From Polyangia bacterium (GTDB lineage: Bacteria > Myxococcota_A > Polyangia > Polyangiales > JAUICN01), in NCBI GenBank assembly GCA_030427835.1, contig JAUICN010000007.1, positions 1 to 64,000 on the forward strand: a stretch of 64,000 bases of DNA, read 5' to 3'. The stretch's first letter is position 1, and each line of letters opens with the position of its first letter. Below the pieces are notes generated by a model, which saw only the letters and a program-made list of their open reading frames with translations, did no database searches and had not been told where the DNA came from. The translations under genes were made by a program, and so were the position numbers. Shown here one piece after another: positions 9,207 through 17,717 of this stretch.

Positions 9207-10472
9207 ATGGGTGCACTTACGTCTTCTCGTCCGTTCTTCTCAGCTGCTGCGGTGGCGTTGTGTGTCGCCTGCTCTGCGCCTGGTGCTTCGGGTGGTGAGG
9301 CTAAATCAACGTTGGTGGCCAACACCCCGCTACGTGTTCATTTTCAATGCATCAATAGGGCGATGATTCAGGTGTTGCAGACCCGTAGGGAACGGCAGAG
9401 CGATCCTGAGTACACGCCTGACACCACAGGGACGAATACCTCGTTTGCTGATGCCCTCACGAAGCTTAGGGACGCCCAGCAGAAGTACGCGGATACTGGT
9501 TCCGAGGAGGACGCTCGTGAATACTCTGGCCTTGTTTGGAACAGCCGGATGGAAGCCGTAAAAGCGATGGCTTACAAGATCTTTCCTCAGGATGACGACG
9601 GGGATGGGAACGCGGATGGGGACTTTACTAGCAAGGACTTTGAAGAACTGGATGAAGCAGAAAAGACCCGTCTTTTTGGTGGAAGCATCACAGACAAGTA
9701 CCCGTACTCTGTTTTTCGGGCGATGAAAGAGTTTGCGGAGGAATCTGGGGACCTGACCTGTTTGAACACGTTTGCTTTGCCAGGTGCTCTCCGTAAGGAC
9801 GATACCCTTTGGCACGCGCTGAAACTCGAGACGTACGTACAGCAGGAAGAGATGCAACGTGCGCTCTACAACCAGTTTGCCACGGAACGTTCCTCCACCG
9901 GGTTTGAGAACTCGGTGGATCAGCAACTTGACGGCCCTGATCCTATTCGCCTTAGCCCTCAAGACAGTGCACGGGACCGTAGCCACGAGGGGTTTATGGA
10001 GCAGTACCAGCAGCATAGGGAGAAGCAGGCTGCCATGAAGGATTCTAACTTTGACAGCGGAGCCTTTGACTGGGTGAAATCCCTCGGATCTGCCATGGAA
10101 GCTCAGTTTGGCGCGCCATTCAATGACCTCTTGAAGGGGTACATGTCGGGTGATCAGAATGCTGCGGCAGAGGAATTTAACCAGTTCGTAAACAAGGAAT
10201 GGGTCAGCATCAACGACGCATTCGCGGTGCTCATGTCGCTGATTCCAAGGGTGGAGTGTGGAAGTTTTCAGGGTGGAGATCCCACCGTGAATCCAGCCAA
10301 GTGTGTGTTTCAGCCCGGGCCACTGCTCAATAGTTGCCTTGCCCCAGCCCAGGGTGTGGCGACGGCAGGCCTTTACCATGTGCAATGGGTTAGTCCTGAG
10401 CATGCGCTCAAGTATGCCGTTCAGTTCGAAACCTGTGTGAATCGGGCGGACAACGATCCCACAACCAACTGA
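9207..10472 (+). CDS. Putative lipoprotein with an EF-hand-like loop
   Basis: About 421 residues from the ATG at 9207, preceded by GCGAGGC; an ATG at 9198 is also in frame. The hydrophobic N-terminus ends in LCVACS, an imperfect lipobox (Cys at -3), so lipidation is likely but not certain. Near residues 129-146 is an acidic DDDGDGNADGDF stretch; D133, N135, D137, G138, F140 and D144 fit a calcium-binding EF-hand loop. The rest is charged and helical, with two late cysteines pairs. No family recognised. It opens a run of four plus-strand lipoprotein genes ending before yebC. Confidence 0.65.
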   Translation: MGALTSSRPFFSAAAVALCVACSAPGASGGEAKSTLVANTPLRVHFQCINRAMIQVLQTRRERQSDPEYTPDTTGTNTSFADALTKLRDAQQKYADTGSEEDAREYSGLVWNSRMEAVKAMAYKIFPQDDDGDGNADGDFTSKDFEELDEAEKTRLFGGSITDKYPYSVFRAMKEFAEESGDLTCLNTFALPGALRKDDTLWHALKLETYVQQEEMQRALYNQFATERSSTGFENSVDQQLDGPDPIRLSPQDSARDRSHEGFMEQYQQHREKQAAMKDSNFDSGAFDWVKSLGSAMEAQFGAPFNDLLKGYMSGDQNAAAEEFNQFVNKEWVSINDAFAVLMSLIPRVECGSFQGGDPTVNPAKCVFQPGPLLNSCLAPAQGVATAGLYHVQWVSPEHALKYAVQFETCVNRADNDPTTN

Positions 10473-10572
10473 GTTGGGTTCTAGGTGGGGTTTGTTGTGA
10501 CCATTTAGGGGTTGTCATCCACGTTTTTCGGCTAGATTTTGATTGGTTCGACTTTTGCTTATTTGGTCACCT

Positions 10573-11775
10573 ATGAAGTCGAACAGCAGTCTTTTGTTGG
10601 TAGGTTTGTCAGTTGGCGTCGGTTTGTGGTCGGGGTGCACCGCCCTTTCCGCGGATTCCAAAGCTGTCCTTTTTGACAACGAACAGGCCTGGGCATGTAT
10701 TGACGACGGCGTTTTCTCAGTTTTTCACCAGGAGTTGCAGGAACAGCAGGATGGTTCCCAGGAGTGGCAACCCGTTTCCGCACCTACAGTGATCTCTGAG
10801 CAGGTCGTGGCAAAAGCGTTCTTCAATCACCGCGGAGAAAAGGTTGCCAAGTCTTCGATTGCGATGGCCTTAGAGATTGATTGGTCCGTTGCGGGCATGG
10901 CCAAGTACCAAGCCTTGGAGAGTATCCTGGAAGGCAACTACCGCACCTACACCGAAATGAAAACTGTCGATGATGGTGATGTGAAGGGCGTATTCCGCAA
11001 CGGAGCTGGGCTTGCTTCGTTTCCTTCAGAGCTGTTGCCTAAGGAATGCGATCCGTATGTTGAGGTCGTGGATAGTGAGTTTGGTACCGTTCAGGTCATC
11101 GGGGATACGACCCATCAGGACAAGGCCGGTGATCTGATTCAGCGGAATGCAAATGACGATGTGATGCCGACGGACGTCACGCTTGATTTTGTGTTTGTTA
11201 AGCTAGTGCCCGATGCCAATGGTAAGGCCGTTTGTGACTTTGACTACGACAAGAATGCCAACAACTTTCATTGTTACGATTTGCGTCGGGCAGGCCAGGA
11301 GAACAATCCGCGGGGTTGTCGGTGCTTTGATGGACCGCTTACCGATCGTCAGCAGAGGAAACTCAAGGGTGAAGATGTTTCAGAGGTTGAGGAAGTACAC
11401 GCTGTGGAAGAGGTTGTTGCCAATCCCCTCATGACGCAGATGGACATTCAGTTCCGATTCTTTACAGGTGGTACAGCCACTCGCGCGACTGAAGACACCA
11501 CATTTGGTTTGTATCCGCGTATTAACTCCGCGGTTCAAATTACCTGTGGGACACAACGTTTTATCTATTCGCTACGGGTGGATAAGGCAGACGATGTGAA
11601 GATTTTTGGCGAAGAAAGCTCTCGTGAAAAATACGGAGAGCCCAGGTGCGAGAACCAGGTTCCGTACATAGGCCCCAGCCCTAGAAGCGATGGCCGAGGT
11701 GCTTACTGGTTTCAATACGAACTCGATGCATTCCTTGTGGAACAAGGCATCGACCCAACTGAGCATAGGAAGTAG
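10573..11775 (+). CDS. Lipoprotein of unknown function
   Basis: 400 residues from the ATG at 10573 (MKSNSSLLLVG). Signal peptide with lipobox WSGC at about residue 22. The mature protein is acidic and probably mostly beta-structured, with a cysteine cluster in the middle (CDFDYDKNANNFHC, then GCRCFDG) and an acidic segment after it. I do not recognise a family. The stop codon is only 2 bases before the next lipoprotein gene (11778), so the two are surely co-transcribed. Confidence 0.7.
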   Translation: MKSNSSLLLVGLSVGVGLWSGCTALSADSKAVLFDNEQAWACIDDGVFSVFHQELQEQQDGSQEWQPVSAPTVISEQVVAKAFFNHRGEKVAKSSIAMALEIDWSVAGMAKYQALESILEGNYRTYTEMKTVDDGDVKGVFRNGAGLASFPSELLPKECDPYVEVVDSEFGTVQVIGDTTHQDKAGDLIQRNANDDVMPTDVTLDFVFVKLVPDANGKAVCDFDYDKNANNFHCYDLRRAGQENNPRGCRCFDGPLTDRQQRKLKGEDVSEVEEVHAVEEVVANPLMTQMDIQFRFFTGGTATRATEDTTFGLYPRINSAVQITCGTQRFIYSLRVDKADDVKIFGEESSREKYGEPRCENQVPYIGPSPRSDGRGAYWFQYELDAFLVEQGIDPTEHRK

Positions 11776-11777
11776 TT

Positions 11778-12992
11778 ATGAAAATGTTTTCAAAGTATGG
11801 GTTTCTTGCGGCCGTTGTATTGGCCGGCTGTACGGTAGGAAGTGTGCACCCGTCCAAAAAATCCGTGCCTAGCGACGAACAGGTCGGTCTTCATACCGAA
11901 ACGGGAAAGAAGGCTGCGCTTGGCTACTACTCGGGGATTATTCGCAGTATGTACCGTCGCCACGGTGCGGATTTTCAGCCCGAGTTTGATCTTAATCGGG
12001 AGGATCTTCAGGGCTTGCAGTGGGCGCAATGGGAGTTGTACAAGGCGGGCCATGTACTTGTTCCACCTGCCTATGTTGGAAGTAGTATGGCCGATGAGTT
12101 CCGATGGGATGTGGATTGTAGCTCTCGCAGTGAGTCAGCTACCTGTGAGTTGAAGTTTCCAGTCGCTGATGGGATTTGGGGAGTGCTTCAGATGGAGGTG
12201 TACTTCGATCAGCTCCAACAGATCGTGGTTGAGCGCACCCATCGATGGGTGGACCCCGTCGAGTACTCACGGGAGACCATTGAACGACCGGAGTTGGCTG
12301 CTCCTAAGGGCCCTACACCGTCTTCCCTTGCCTCGTTTAGTTTTGAGTTTGGTCCCTCGTTGTTGAAGAATGAGTTTGGAGTGGATGGTTGTGGCACGGG
12401 AAACCTTGCTATCGATCGACGGCAGGCCTGTGCCGAGAATCCTGCGATCTGCGATCCTGAAATGGCATACCGTCAGCTTCTGCAAGTGAGCCAATGGGTG
12501 GATGATCCGGAGGGCCAATGGGCCAACAAGGGCGACGACGGAGATCGCTTCCCCTTCGGAGGTTTGCTGGAACGGCAACAGGGACTACTCGCTGTAGCGA
12601 TTGAATCCTTGCGAAAAGATCCCCCGCAGATTGCTGGTGAGAACCTTCCACCGAACGCGCTGGATATTGCAACCCACTACGGGATTGAGTCCACAGCTGT
12701 TCGTTTGGACTATGAGCTTTCTATCAACTCGGACCAGTTCAAGACCATGATGACAGCTGGGCTGTTTCCGTGGCGTTTGCGAGCGCACAAGAACCCGGGA
12801 GATTCAACACCGCTTCCCACCTTTAGTTTTTATGTGACGGATTTCAGCAAGGGCTGGCTTAACGAGCATAGTGTGGTTGGATTGTTTGAAGCTCCTTCGA
12901 ACTCGCCGCAACTTCGGAACGGTGGCGTAGGGCGCATGATTGGCCTCATGTGTGCAGCGCCGGCGCAGAGCGCACCGCTTTCCGACAACTAG
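11778..12992 (+). CDS. Lipoprotein, paralog of the next gene
   Basis: 404 residues with a clear lipoprotein signal (MKMFSKYGFLAAVVLAGC). The mature N-terminus has a helical segment containing WAQWELYKAGHVLVPPAYV, followed by a beta region with DVDCSSRSE...CELKFPVADGIWGV and a C-terminal part ending GGVGRMIGLMCAAP. The gene at 13146 repeats each of these blocks in the same order, so the two arose by duplication. Start is 2 bases after the preceding stop. No known domain recognised; an envelope location is the only safe statement. Confidence 0.75.
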   Translation: MKMFSKYGFLAAVVLAGCTVGSVHPSKKSVPSDEQVGLHTETGKKAALGYYSGIIRSMYRRHGADFQPEFDLNREDLQGLQWAQWELYKAGHVLVPPAYVGSSMADEFRWDVDCSSRSESATCELKFPVADGIWGVLQMEVYFDQLQQIVVERTHRWVDPVEYSRETIERPELAAPKGPTPSSLASFSFEFGPSLLKNEFGVDGCGTGNLAIDRRQACAENPAICDPEMAYRQLLQVSQWVDDPEGQWANKGDDGDRFPFGGLLERQQGLLAVAIESLRKDPPQIAGENLPPNALDIATHYGIESTAVRLDYELSINSDQFKTMMTAGLFPWRLRAHKNPGDSTPLPTFSFYVTDFSKGWLNEHSVVGLFEAPSNSPQLRNGGVGRMIGLMCAAPAQSAPLSDN

Positions 12993-13145
12993 ACCGGCGT
13001 GCCGTTGCTGACGATCTGCTTGTGATCTGAAGTTTCGCGTTGTTGTCAGTGGTCGCGGGTGGGTACTTTGCTTCCCAGTTTGGTGAACGGGGTTCTATTT
13101 TTACCCGAGAATTGCATTGGCTCATATTTTGCTCATAACTACTAT

Positions 13146-14366
13146 GTGAAAATACTACTTATATTGGCCGGTTTTTGTTTTGTTTCTGGGTGTGCGGCGC
13201 AGAATGACTCGACTCTTATCAAGTCCGCCGGAGGCGATGACATCGGGCTCGATACCGACGATGGGAAGGCCCTTCTTCAGGAATACTTTGGTCACGCGGT
13301 CGCCAATATGCTTCATGCCCATGGGATGGGTTTCGATCCCGAAAAGGACATGAATAGGGCTGATCTAAGGGCGCTGCAGAAAGCCCAGTGGCGGTTGTAC
13401 GAAGCGGGGCATGTTCTCGTACCTCCTGCTTTTGTTGAGCAAACAATCGCGGCCGAGTTTCGGTGGAAGGTTCGATGTGGGACCGAAGAGAATCGCACTG
13501 CGGTGTGTGAGGTGGAGTTGCCGGTTGCTGATGGGGTTTGGGCGGTAGCAAGCTTCGTGATTCCAGTAGATTTCACCTATAGGGTGTACTGGTCCGCCCA
13601 TGAGGGCGAGTATGTTCGTGAGTCTGCAAGATATCGTTCGCCTGATCCTGATCGGGCAGTTCACTATCCGACGCTTCGCAGTGTCGCATATCAATTTGGT
13701 TCGAGTGTTCTTCCTGTTTCTGGTTGCGGTAGTGGAGAGTTGGCGATTCAGCGTAAGGTTGCCTGCGCAGACAGACCAGACCTTTGTAGCGCCGAAAGGG
13801 TTTACCGCCATCTATTAACCATCGATTCGTGGGTCCGAGACGGTTTACTCGTTGATCAGGGGTTTCCGTTTGGTACTACCGATTGGCGAACGAGAAACCT
13901 AGCTGCAAATCTGCTGGAATCCTTGCGAGAAGAAACCCCAGTCATTGCGAACAAAGATTTGCCTGCTTCTGCAAGACGGGTTGCAAGGGAATATGGAATG
14001 GATCCTGAACGTGTCGAGCTTACACACGCACTCTCTATGCCACATGACGAGTACGTTGCTTTGACGGTCACTGGAGGTTATCCATGGCGGATTCAGTTGC
14101 CGCGCGAGGAGAACGGCTCTTTGCCGTTGTCTACGTTCAGTTTTTACGTGTTTGATATGGACAAAGGGATCAAGGGAGTTGCGCCTCTGTCCTTTATTCC
14201 CACCAGTGTGTTTCTAAACTGGGACAGCGTATCCAAACCCCTTTTGGGCACTGAAGGTCTTCCGAACGGTGGTATGGGTCGTATGTTGGGGCTGCTTTGT
14301 GCGGCGCCAAGTCGGGATGCACCTGCTGTTGGGTCACAGGATGTTGATCCTGATGTCGAACGGTAG
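13146..14366 (+). CDS. Lipoprotein, paralog of the preceding gene
   Basis: About 406 residues from a GTG at 13146, chosen because it gives a compact lipoprotein signal ending in VSGC; the frame is open further upstream to 13059. It mirrors the previous protein: KAQWRLYEAGHVLVPPAFV, then a C...C beta segment with VELPVADGVWAV, FSFYVFDMDKG near the end and GGMGRMLGLLCAAP at the C-terminus. These shared blocks identify a small family of roughly 400-residue lipoproteins. It ends 119 bases before yebC and is transcribed in the same direction. Function unknown. Confidence 0.7.
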   Translation: MKILLILAGFCFVSGCAAQNDSTLIKSAGGDDIGLDTDDGKALLQEYFGHAVANMLHAHGMGFDPEKDMNRADLRALQKAQWRLYEAGHVLVPPAFVEQTIAAEFRWKVRCGTEENRTAVCEVELPVADGVWAVASFVIPVDFTYRVYWSAHEGEYVRESARYRSPDPDRAVHYPTLRSVAYQFGSSVLPVSGCGSGELAIQRKVACADRPDLCSAERVYRHLLTIDSWVRDGLLVDQGFPFGTTDWRTRNLAANLLESLREETPVIANKDLPASARRVAREYGMDPERVELTHALSMPHDEYVALTVTGGYPWRIQLPREENGSLPLSTFSFYVFDMDKGIKGVAPLSFIPTSVFLNWDSVSKPLLGTEGLPNGGMGRMLGLLCAAPSRDAPAVGSQDVDPDVER

Positions 14367-14485
14367 TTCGTGAAGGCTGCTTGACTGTCGGGTTGTCTTG
14401 AGCTCGGGGGGATCGTGGGGTAGGTGGGTGTTGTGGGCTGTTGGGTTTTGGGTGTGTGGACCTGTGGCTTGCGGTGGAGGTATTC

Positions 14486-15253
14486 GTGAGTGGGCATAGT
14501 AAGTGGTCGACGATTAAGCGCAAGAAGGGGGCGATTGATGCCCAGCGGGGGAAGATTTTTACGAAGCTTGTGAAGGAGATCACGATTGCCGCGCGCAATG
14601 GGGGTGGGGATCCTTCAGGCAATCACCGGCTTCGGCGGGCCATGGATGCGGCCAAGGCCCAGAATGTTCCGGGTGACAATGTGGAGCGGGCCATCAAGCG
14701 TGGGACGGGTGAGCTTGAAGGCGTGGAGTACGAGGAGTTGACCTACGAGGGTGTGGGCCCGAGCGGCACGTTGTTTCTTTTGCCGGCAGTGACCGACAAC
14801 CGCAATCGAACGGCGCCTGAGTTGCGTCAGATTTTTGATAAGCACAATGGCCAGCTTGGGGCGACTGGTTCTGCAGCGTGGGCGTTTGATGAGTTTGGGG
14901 TGATTCGTATTCCTGCAACCGATGGTGAGGGTGGCTCCCTAGTGAACGAGGAGACCTTGCTGGAGTTGGCGGTCGGTGCGGGCGCCGATGACTTGAAGCG
15001 AGATGGGGGCGACTGGATGGTGCTGTGTTCGCGGGATGCGCTTGAGTCGGTACGTGATGCTGTTGAAACGGCTGCGGTGCCGGTGAGCTCTGCGGCGCTT
15101 GAGTATTTGCCGAAGACCCCCAAGGAAGTGGATGGCCCGGAAGCCGAGGTTCTTATGAATCTTGTGGATGCCCTGGAGGAACACGACGACGTACAGGAAG
15201 TGTTTTCGGATTTCGACTTGAGTGAAGCGGCTTTAGCGAAGCTGGCTGAATGA
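14486..15253 (+). CDS. yebC: YebC/PmpR family translation or transcription factor
   Basis: 255 residues. The start is a GTG at 14486, 5 bases after GGAGG, giving the canonical N-terminus VSGHSKWSTIKRKKGAID. The three-domain YebC fold is complete: the N-terminal helical part with FTKLVKEITIAARNGG, the middle part with VGPSGTLFLLPAVTDNRNRT, and the C-terminal alpha/beta part ending in an acidic EEHDDVQEVFSDFD. Members act as DNA-binding regulators or help ribosomes through proline stretches. The stop overlaps the ruvC start in ATGA, so the two are translationally coupled, as in many bacteria where yebC leads the ruvC locus. Confidence 0.96.
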   Translation: MSGHSKWSTIKRKKGAIDAQRGKIFTKLVKEITIAARNGGGDPSGNHRLRRAMDAAKAQNVPGDNVERAIKRGTGELEGVEYEELTYEGVGPSGTLFLLPAVTDNRNRTAPELRQIFDKHNGQLGATGSAAWAFDEFGVIRIPATDGEGGSLVNEETLLELAVGAGADDLKRDGGDWMVLCSRDALESVRDAVETAAVPVSSAALEYLPKTPKEVDGPEAEVLMNLVDALEEHDDVQEVFSDFDLSEAALAKLAE

Positions 15254-15807
15254 AGGAAGCGCGGATCATTCTTGGGGTGGACCCAGGTTCCCGAGTGACC
15301 GGGTGGGGTGTGATTTCCTGTGTGGGCCGGAAGGTTACGGGTGTGGACGCCGGTGCGTTGAAGCTTGGGGACCGGGCGTCGATGGCGGAGCGGTTGGAGC
15401 GACTTCACACAGGGCTTACCCAAGTGATTGAGCAGCATCAACCCACGGCGTTTGCGATTGAGGATATCTTTTATTCCAAGTACGCGAAGGCGGCGATGCA
15501 GTTGGGGCATGCGCGGGGCGTGGCGGTGTTGTGTGGTGCCCAAGCGAAACTGGATGTGGCTACGTACCCACCCGCCCTGGTGAAGCGTACGGTGGCGGGC
15601 AAGGGAGCTGCGGACAAGGCACAGGTGGCCCAGTTGGTGGGAGCGATCCTGGGTTGGAAAGAGCTGCCCAGCCTGGACGCCACCGATGCCCTAGCCATCG
15701 CCATCACCCACTCGCGGGTATCCATGATGACAGCTGGTGGTGCTGTTCCCACCAAGCCAAATCGGAAGTCGCAGGAGATATCCAAACTCTTTGGAAAGAC
15801 CGTATGA
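15250..15807 (+). CDS. ruvC: Holliday junction resolvase RuvC
   Basis: 185 residues, with the RNase-H-like fold of RuvC. The acidic catalytic residues are in place: Asp in ILGVDPGSRVTGWG near the N-terminus, Glu in FAIEDIFYSKYAKAA, and two Asp in LDATDALAIAITH. It cuts Holliday junctions symmetrically together with RuvAB. The start overlaps the yebC stop by 4 bases. ruvA follows in the same direction but 596 bases later, because a minus-strand HicBA module lies between the two. The last 20 residues are variable and basic. Confidence 0.96.
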   Translation: MKEARIILGVDPGSRVTGWGVISCVGRKVTGVDAGALKLGDRASMAERLERLHTGLTQVIEQHQPTAFAIEDIFYSKYAKAAMQLGHARGVAVLCGAQAKLDVATYPPALVKRTVAGKGAADKAQVAQLVGAILGWKELPSLDATDALAIAITHSRVSMMTAGGAVPTKPNRKSQEISKLFGKTV

Positions 15808-15865
15808 TGCTGACTACGACTACAAGCATGACCGGAGACACGTCTCATCTAAATCCCGAAGCGGT

Positions 15866-16090
15866 CTAAAGTTCCGAAATGAACTCCTCGACTGTTATGC
15901 CTGCTTCGCGGATCAATCTCCGTAGAAGTCCAGTTTTTAGTGTTCGGTGATTTGGGACTGTGAGCGGTTGCCGTTTTCCAGTCTTGTCGCGTAGTCGTAT
16001 GTGACTTCCTCTTTGGCGGACCGTCTCGTAACCCAATGATTCGAATACGGTAATCGCTTGTTGGCCTGAGACCTGAGGTACCTTTGGCAT
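15866..16090 (-). CDS. hicA: HicA-family mRNA interferase toxin
   Basis: 74 residues with the double-stranded RNA-binding-like HicA fold: an N-terminal helix with SGQQAITVFESLGYE, then RQRGSHIRLRD, in which the His of GSH is the catalytic residue of HicA ribonucleases, and a C-terminal LRRLIREAGITVEEFI. In known systems it cleaves mRNA until bound by HicB. The gene follows the antitoxin gene with a gap of 5 bases, so the order is antitoxin first, the reverse of the original E. coli locus but common elsewhere. The pair is inserted antisense between ruvC and ruvA. Confidence 0.9.
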   Translation of the reverse strand: MPKVPQVSGQQAITVFESLGYETVRQRGSHIRLRDKTGKRQPLTVPNHRTLKTGLLRRLIREAGITVEEFISEL

Positions 16091-16095
16091 CCGAA

Positions 16096-16329
16096 CTATC
16101 CGCCGACGGCCACTTTTCCAATGAGTTCGCCATCTGGATTGGGGATGGGCTCCGCATGGGCCTTCATGTCTTCAATGGTGAGCTCGATAGATTCCTGGGC
16201 GTTGGCCATGGCTTCTTCCACAGTGTCCCCTTGGCTGAAGCAACCGGGAAATGCTGGGACAACAACGACATACCCTCCGTCTGGATCTGGCTCTAGCACG
16301 ACGCTGTAGCTGCGGATTATTGGGTCCAT
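16096..16329 (-). CDS. hicB: Short HicB-family antitoxin
   Basis: 77 residues covering only the degraded-RNase-H part of HicB: YSVVLEPDPDGGYVVVVPAFPGCFSQGDT, then EEAMANAQESIELTIEDMK. This matches the short HicB type that lacks a C-terminal helix-turn-helix or ribbon-helix-helix domain, so it may neutralise HicA without strong DNA binding of its own. It lies immediately upstream of hicA on the same strand. Its promoter must lie in the 73 bases before ruvA, back to back with the ruvA start. Confidence 0.9.
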   Translation of the reverse strand: MDPIIRSYSVVLEPDPDGGYVVVVPAFPGCFSQGDTVEEAMANAQESIELTIEDMKAHAEPIPNPDGELIGKVAVGG

Positions 16330-16402
16330 ATCGGAAAATTACCCGGTTCTGCGTCTGGTGTCGAGGAGTGGCTTGGATTTGTACAGCTGGTAGGTAGTGG
16401 GG

Positions 16403-17014
16403 ATGATCGGTCGGTTGGTTGGGTGTGTGGTGGAGCAGGGGTTGGATGGGACTTGCATTCTGGATGTGCAGGGGGTGGGGTATGAGTTGTTTGTTCCCCT
16501 GGGCAGTGTGGGGAAGTTTGCGACGCCGCCGGAGCTGACGACGCTGTTTGTACACACCCACATCCGTGAGGATCAGTTCACGCTGTATGGGTTTCGATCG
16601 CTGGAGGACAGGGAGGGTTTTCGAAAGGTATTGGGTGTGACGGGCATTGGGCCAAAGATCGCCCTGGCGCTTGTGAGTGCGCTGCCGGGTGATGGCCTTG
16701 CCCGGGCGGTGTCGTTGCAGGATCCGAAGGCGTTTAAGGGGATTCCGGGGGTGGGTAAGAAGACGGTGGAACGGCTTTTGTTGGAGCTGAAGGACAAGCT
16801 TCACGTCACTAGGAAGGGTGGAAACCGAGCGACCATGCCTGCACCCCCACCCCAGGCCATGGGCCCACAGGACGATATGACCATTGTGTACGGTGCCCTG
16901 GTGCAGATGGGCTACAAGCCCCCCGAAGCCGAACGGGCCATTGCAGGCTTGACCGATACCGAAGGAAAACCCGTCGAAGAACTCCTACGCACCGCCCTCA
17001 GCTCCTTGGGCTAG
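16403..17014 (+). CDS. ruvA: Holliday junction branch migration protein RuvA
   Basis: 203 residues from ATG 16403 (MIGRLVGCV), the usual RuvA start; a GTG two codons upstream is also in frame. Domain order is standard: OB fold (1-65), two helix-hairpin-helix motifs with GIGPKIALALVSAL and GIPGVGKKTVERLLLELKDK, a variable linker rich in Pro and Met, and the C-terminal domain III (YGALVQMGYKPPEAERAI) that contacts RuvB. It binds four-way junctions and loads RuvB. The TAG stop codon lies inside the left terminal repeat of a small mobile element (17011-17177), so the last bases of the gene were supplied by, or served as, the insertion site. ruvB is elsewhere (19584-20648). Confidence 0.95.
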   Translation: MIGRLVGCVVEQGLDGTCILDVQGVGYELFVPLGSVGKFATPPELTTLFVHTHIREDQFTLYGFRSLEDREGFRKVLGVTGIGPKIALALVSALPGDGLARAVSLQDPKAFKGIPGVGKKTVERLLLELKDKLHVTRKGGNRATMPAPPPQAMGPQDDMTIVYGALVQMGYKPPEAERAIAGLTDTEGKPVEELLRTALSSLG

Positions 17015-17177
17015 AACCCATCTCATAAATCCCGCGGCGCCTTGAAGCCCATGCAAACGCGGCTGCTTTGTTGGCAAGGATTTGAAATACTGGCGGTATT
17101 CCTGCACCTTACCGCCTTGCATCCCCGTTCCCCTGAGCTTCAAATACACTCGCTTGTATTTATGAGATGGGTTCTAG
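17011..17177. mobile_element. MITE-like non-coding element with 20-bp perfect inverted ends
   Basis: The left end at 17011-17030 (CTAGAACCCATCTCATAAAT) is the exact reverse complement of the right end at 17158-17177. The 167-bp element encodes no transposase. A nearly identical second copy occupies the window start (1-118), which proves it is dispersed. The CTAG at both outer tips may be a 4-bp target duplication or part of the ends. The interior contains a small palindrome, AATAC-N5-GTATT. The left tip overlaps the ruvA stop codon. Confidence 0.85.
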
Positions 17178-17239
17178 TTGTGTTTCAGTGATCACAAAGA
17201 TTGATTGCAAAAGCTTTCATTTGATGTCACCATTGGAGA

Positions 17240-17440
17240 ATGGTCGCTGTGACACACCGTATGGAAGAGGATCTTAAGGAAGCGCTGGATGAGTTTTGTG
17301 AGCAACATGGCTTAAAGCAACAGGCTGTGATGTCGGAGGCGTTGGCTTCATGGCTTGAGGACGCAGAAGATCTTGCGCTGATTGAATCTAGGCGTGAAGG
17401 CCCCTTCGAACGATGGGCGGACGTCCGTGACAAGATCTAG
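17240..17440 (+). CDS. Ribbon-helix-helix antitoxin of a RelE/ParE-type module
   Basis: 66 residues. The N-terminal VAVTHRMEEDLKEALDEFC looks like a ribbon-helix-helix strand and first helix, followed by KQQAVMSEALASWLEDAED as the second helix; the acidic C-terminal part would wrap the toxin. The next gene starts 14 bases before this stop, in the usual antitoxin-toxin coupling. The promoter must lie in the 62 bases after the mobile element. The exact antitoxin subfamily is not clear to me. Confidence 0.75.
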   Translation: MVAVTHRMEEDLKEALDEFCEQHGLKQQAVMSEALASWLEDAEDLALIESRREGPFERWADVRDKI

Positions 17441-17717
17441 CAACTGCTTCGAAGTTATCCTCCATAAAGAAGCCCGTAAAGCGATTCAAAAAGCTCCCGC
17501 TGCGGTTCGTCGTTCGGTGAAGGAGGCGATTGATATGCTGTCGGAGATTCCGATACCGCGGACGGCGGTTCGAATCGTTGGTAGGAAAAATGTCTACCGT
17601 ATTCGGTTCGGCGACTGGCGCATGCTCTACGAGGTTCATGCCACGGAAGTGGTTGTTTACATTTTTGGTTTTGGCCACCGCCGGGAAGTCTGCCGCAAAC
17701 TACTCAAGGCACGTTAG
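17427..17717 (+). CDS. RelE/ParE-superfamily toxin
   Basis: About 96 residues from a GTG at 17427 that overlaps the antitoxin gene by 14 bases. The sequence has the RelE/ParE pattern: FEVILHKEARKAIQKAP at the N-terminus, KEAIDMLSEIP, then VYRIRFGDWRMLYEV and a C-terminal VVVYIFGFGHRREVCRK. The R-I-R-x-G-D-x-R core and the final HRREVC match ribosome-dependent mRNA interferases of the RelE group. Its 3' end overlaps the convergent bioD gene by 18 bases. Confidence 0.85.
   Translation: MTRSSNCFEVILHKEARKAIQKAPAAVRRSVKEAIDMLSEIPIPRTAVRIVGRKNVYRIRFGDWRMLYEVHATEVVVYIFGFGHRREVCRKLLKAR

Noticed and set aside
15250-17014. ruvC-ruvA as one simple operon
   Set aside because: They share direction, but about 600 bases with a complete minus-strand HicBA pair lie between, so separate promoters are more likely.
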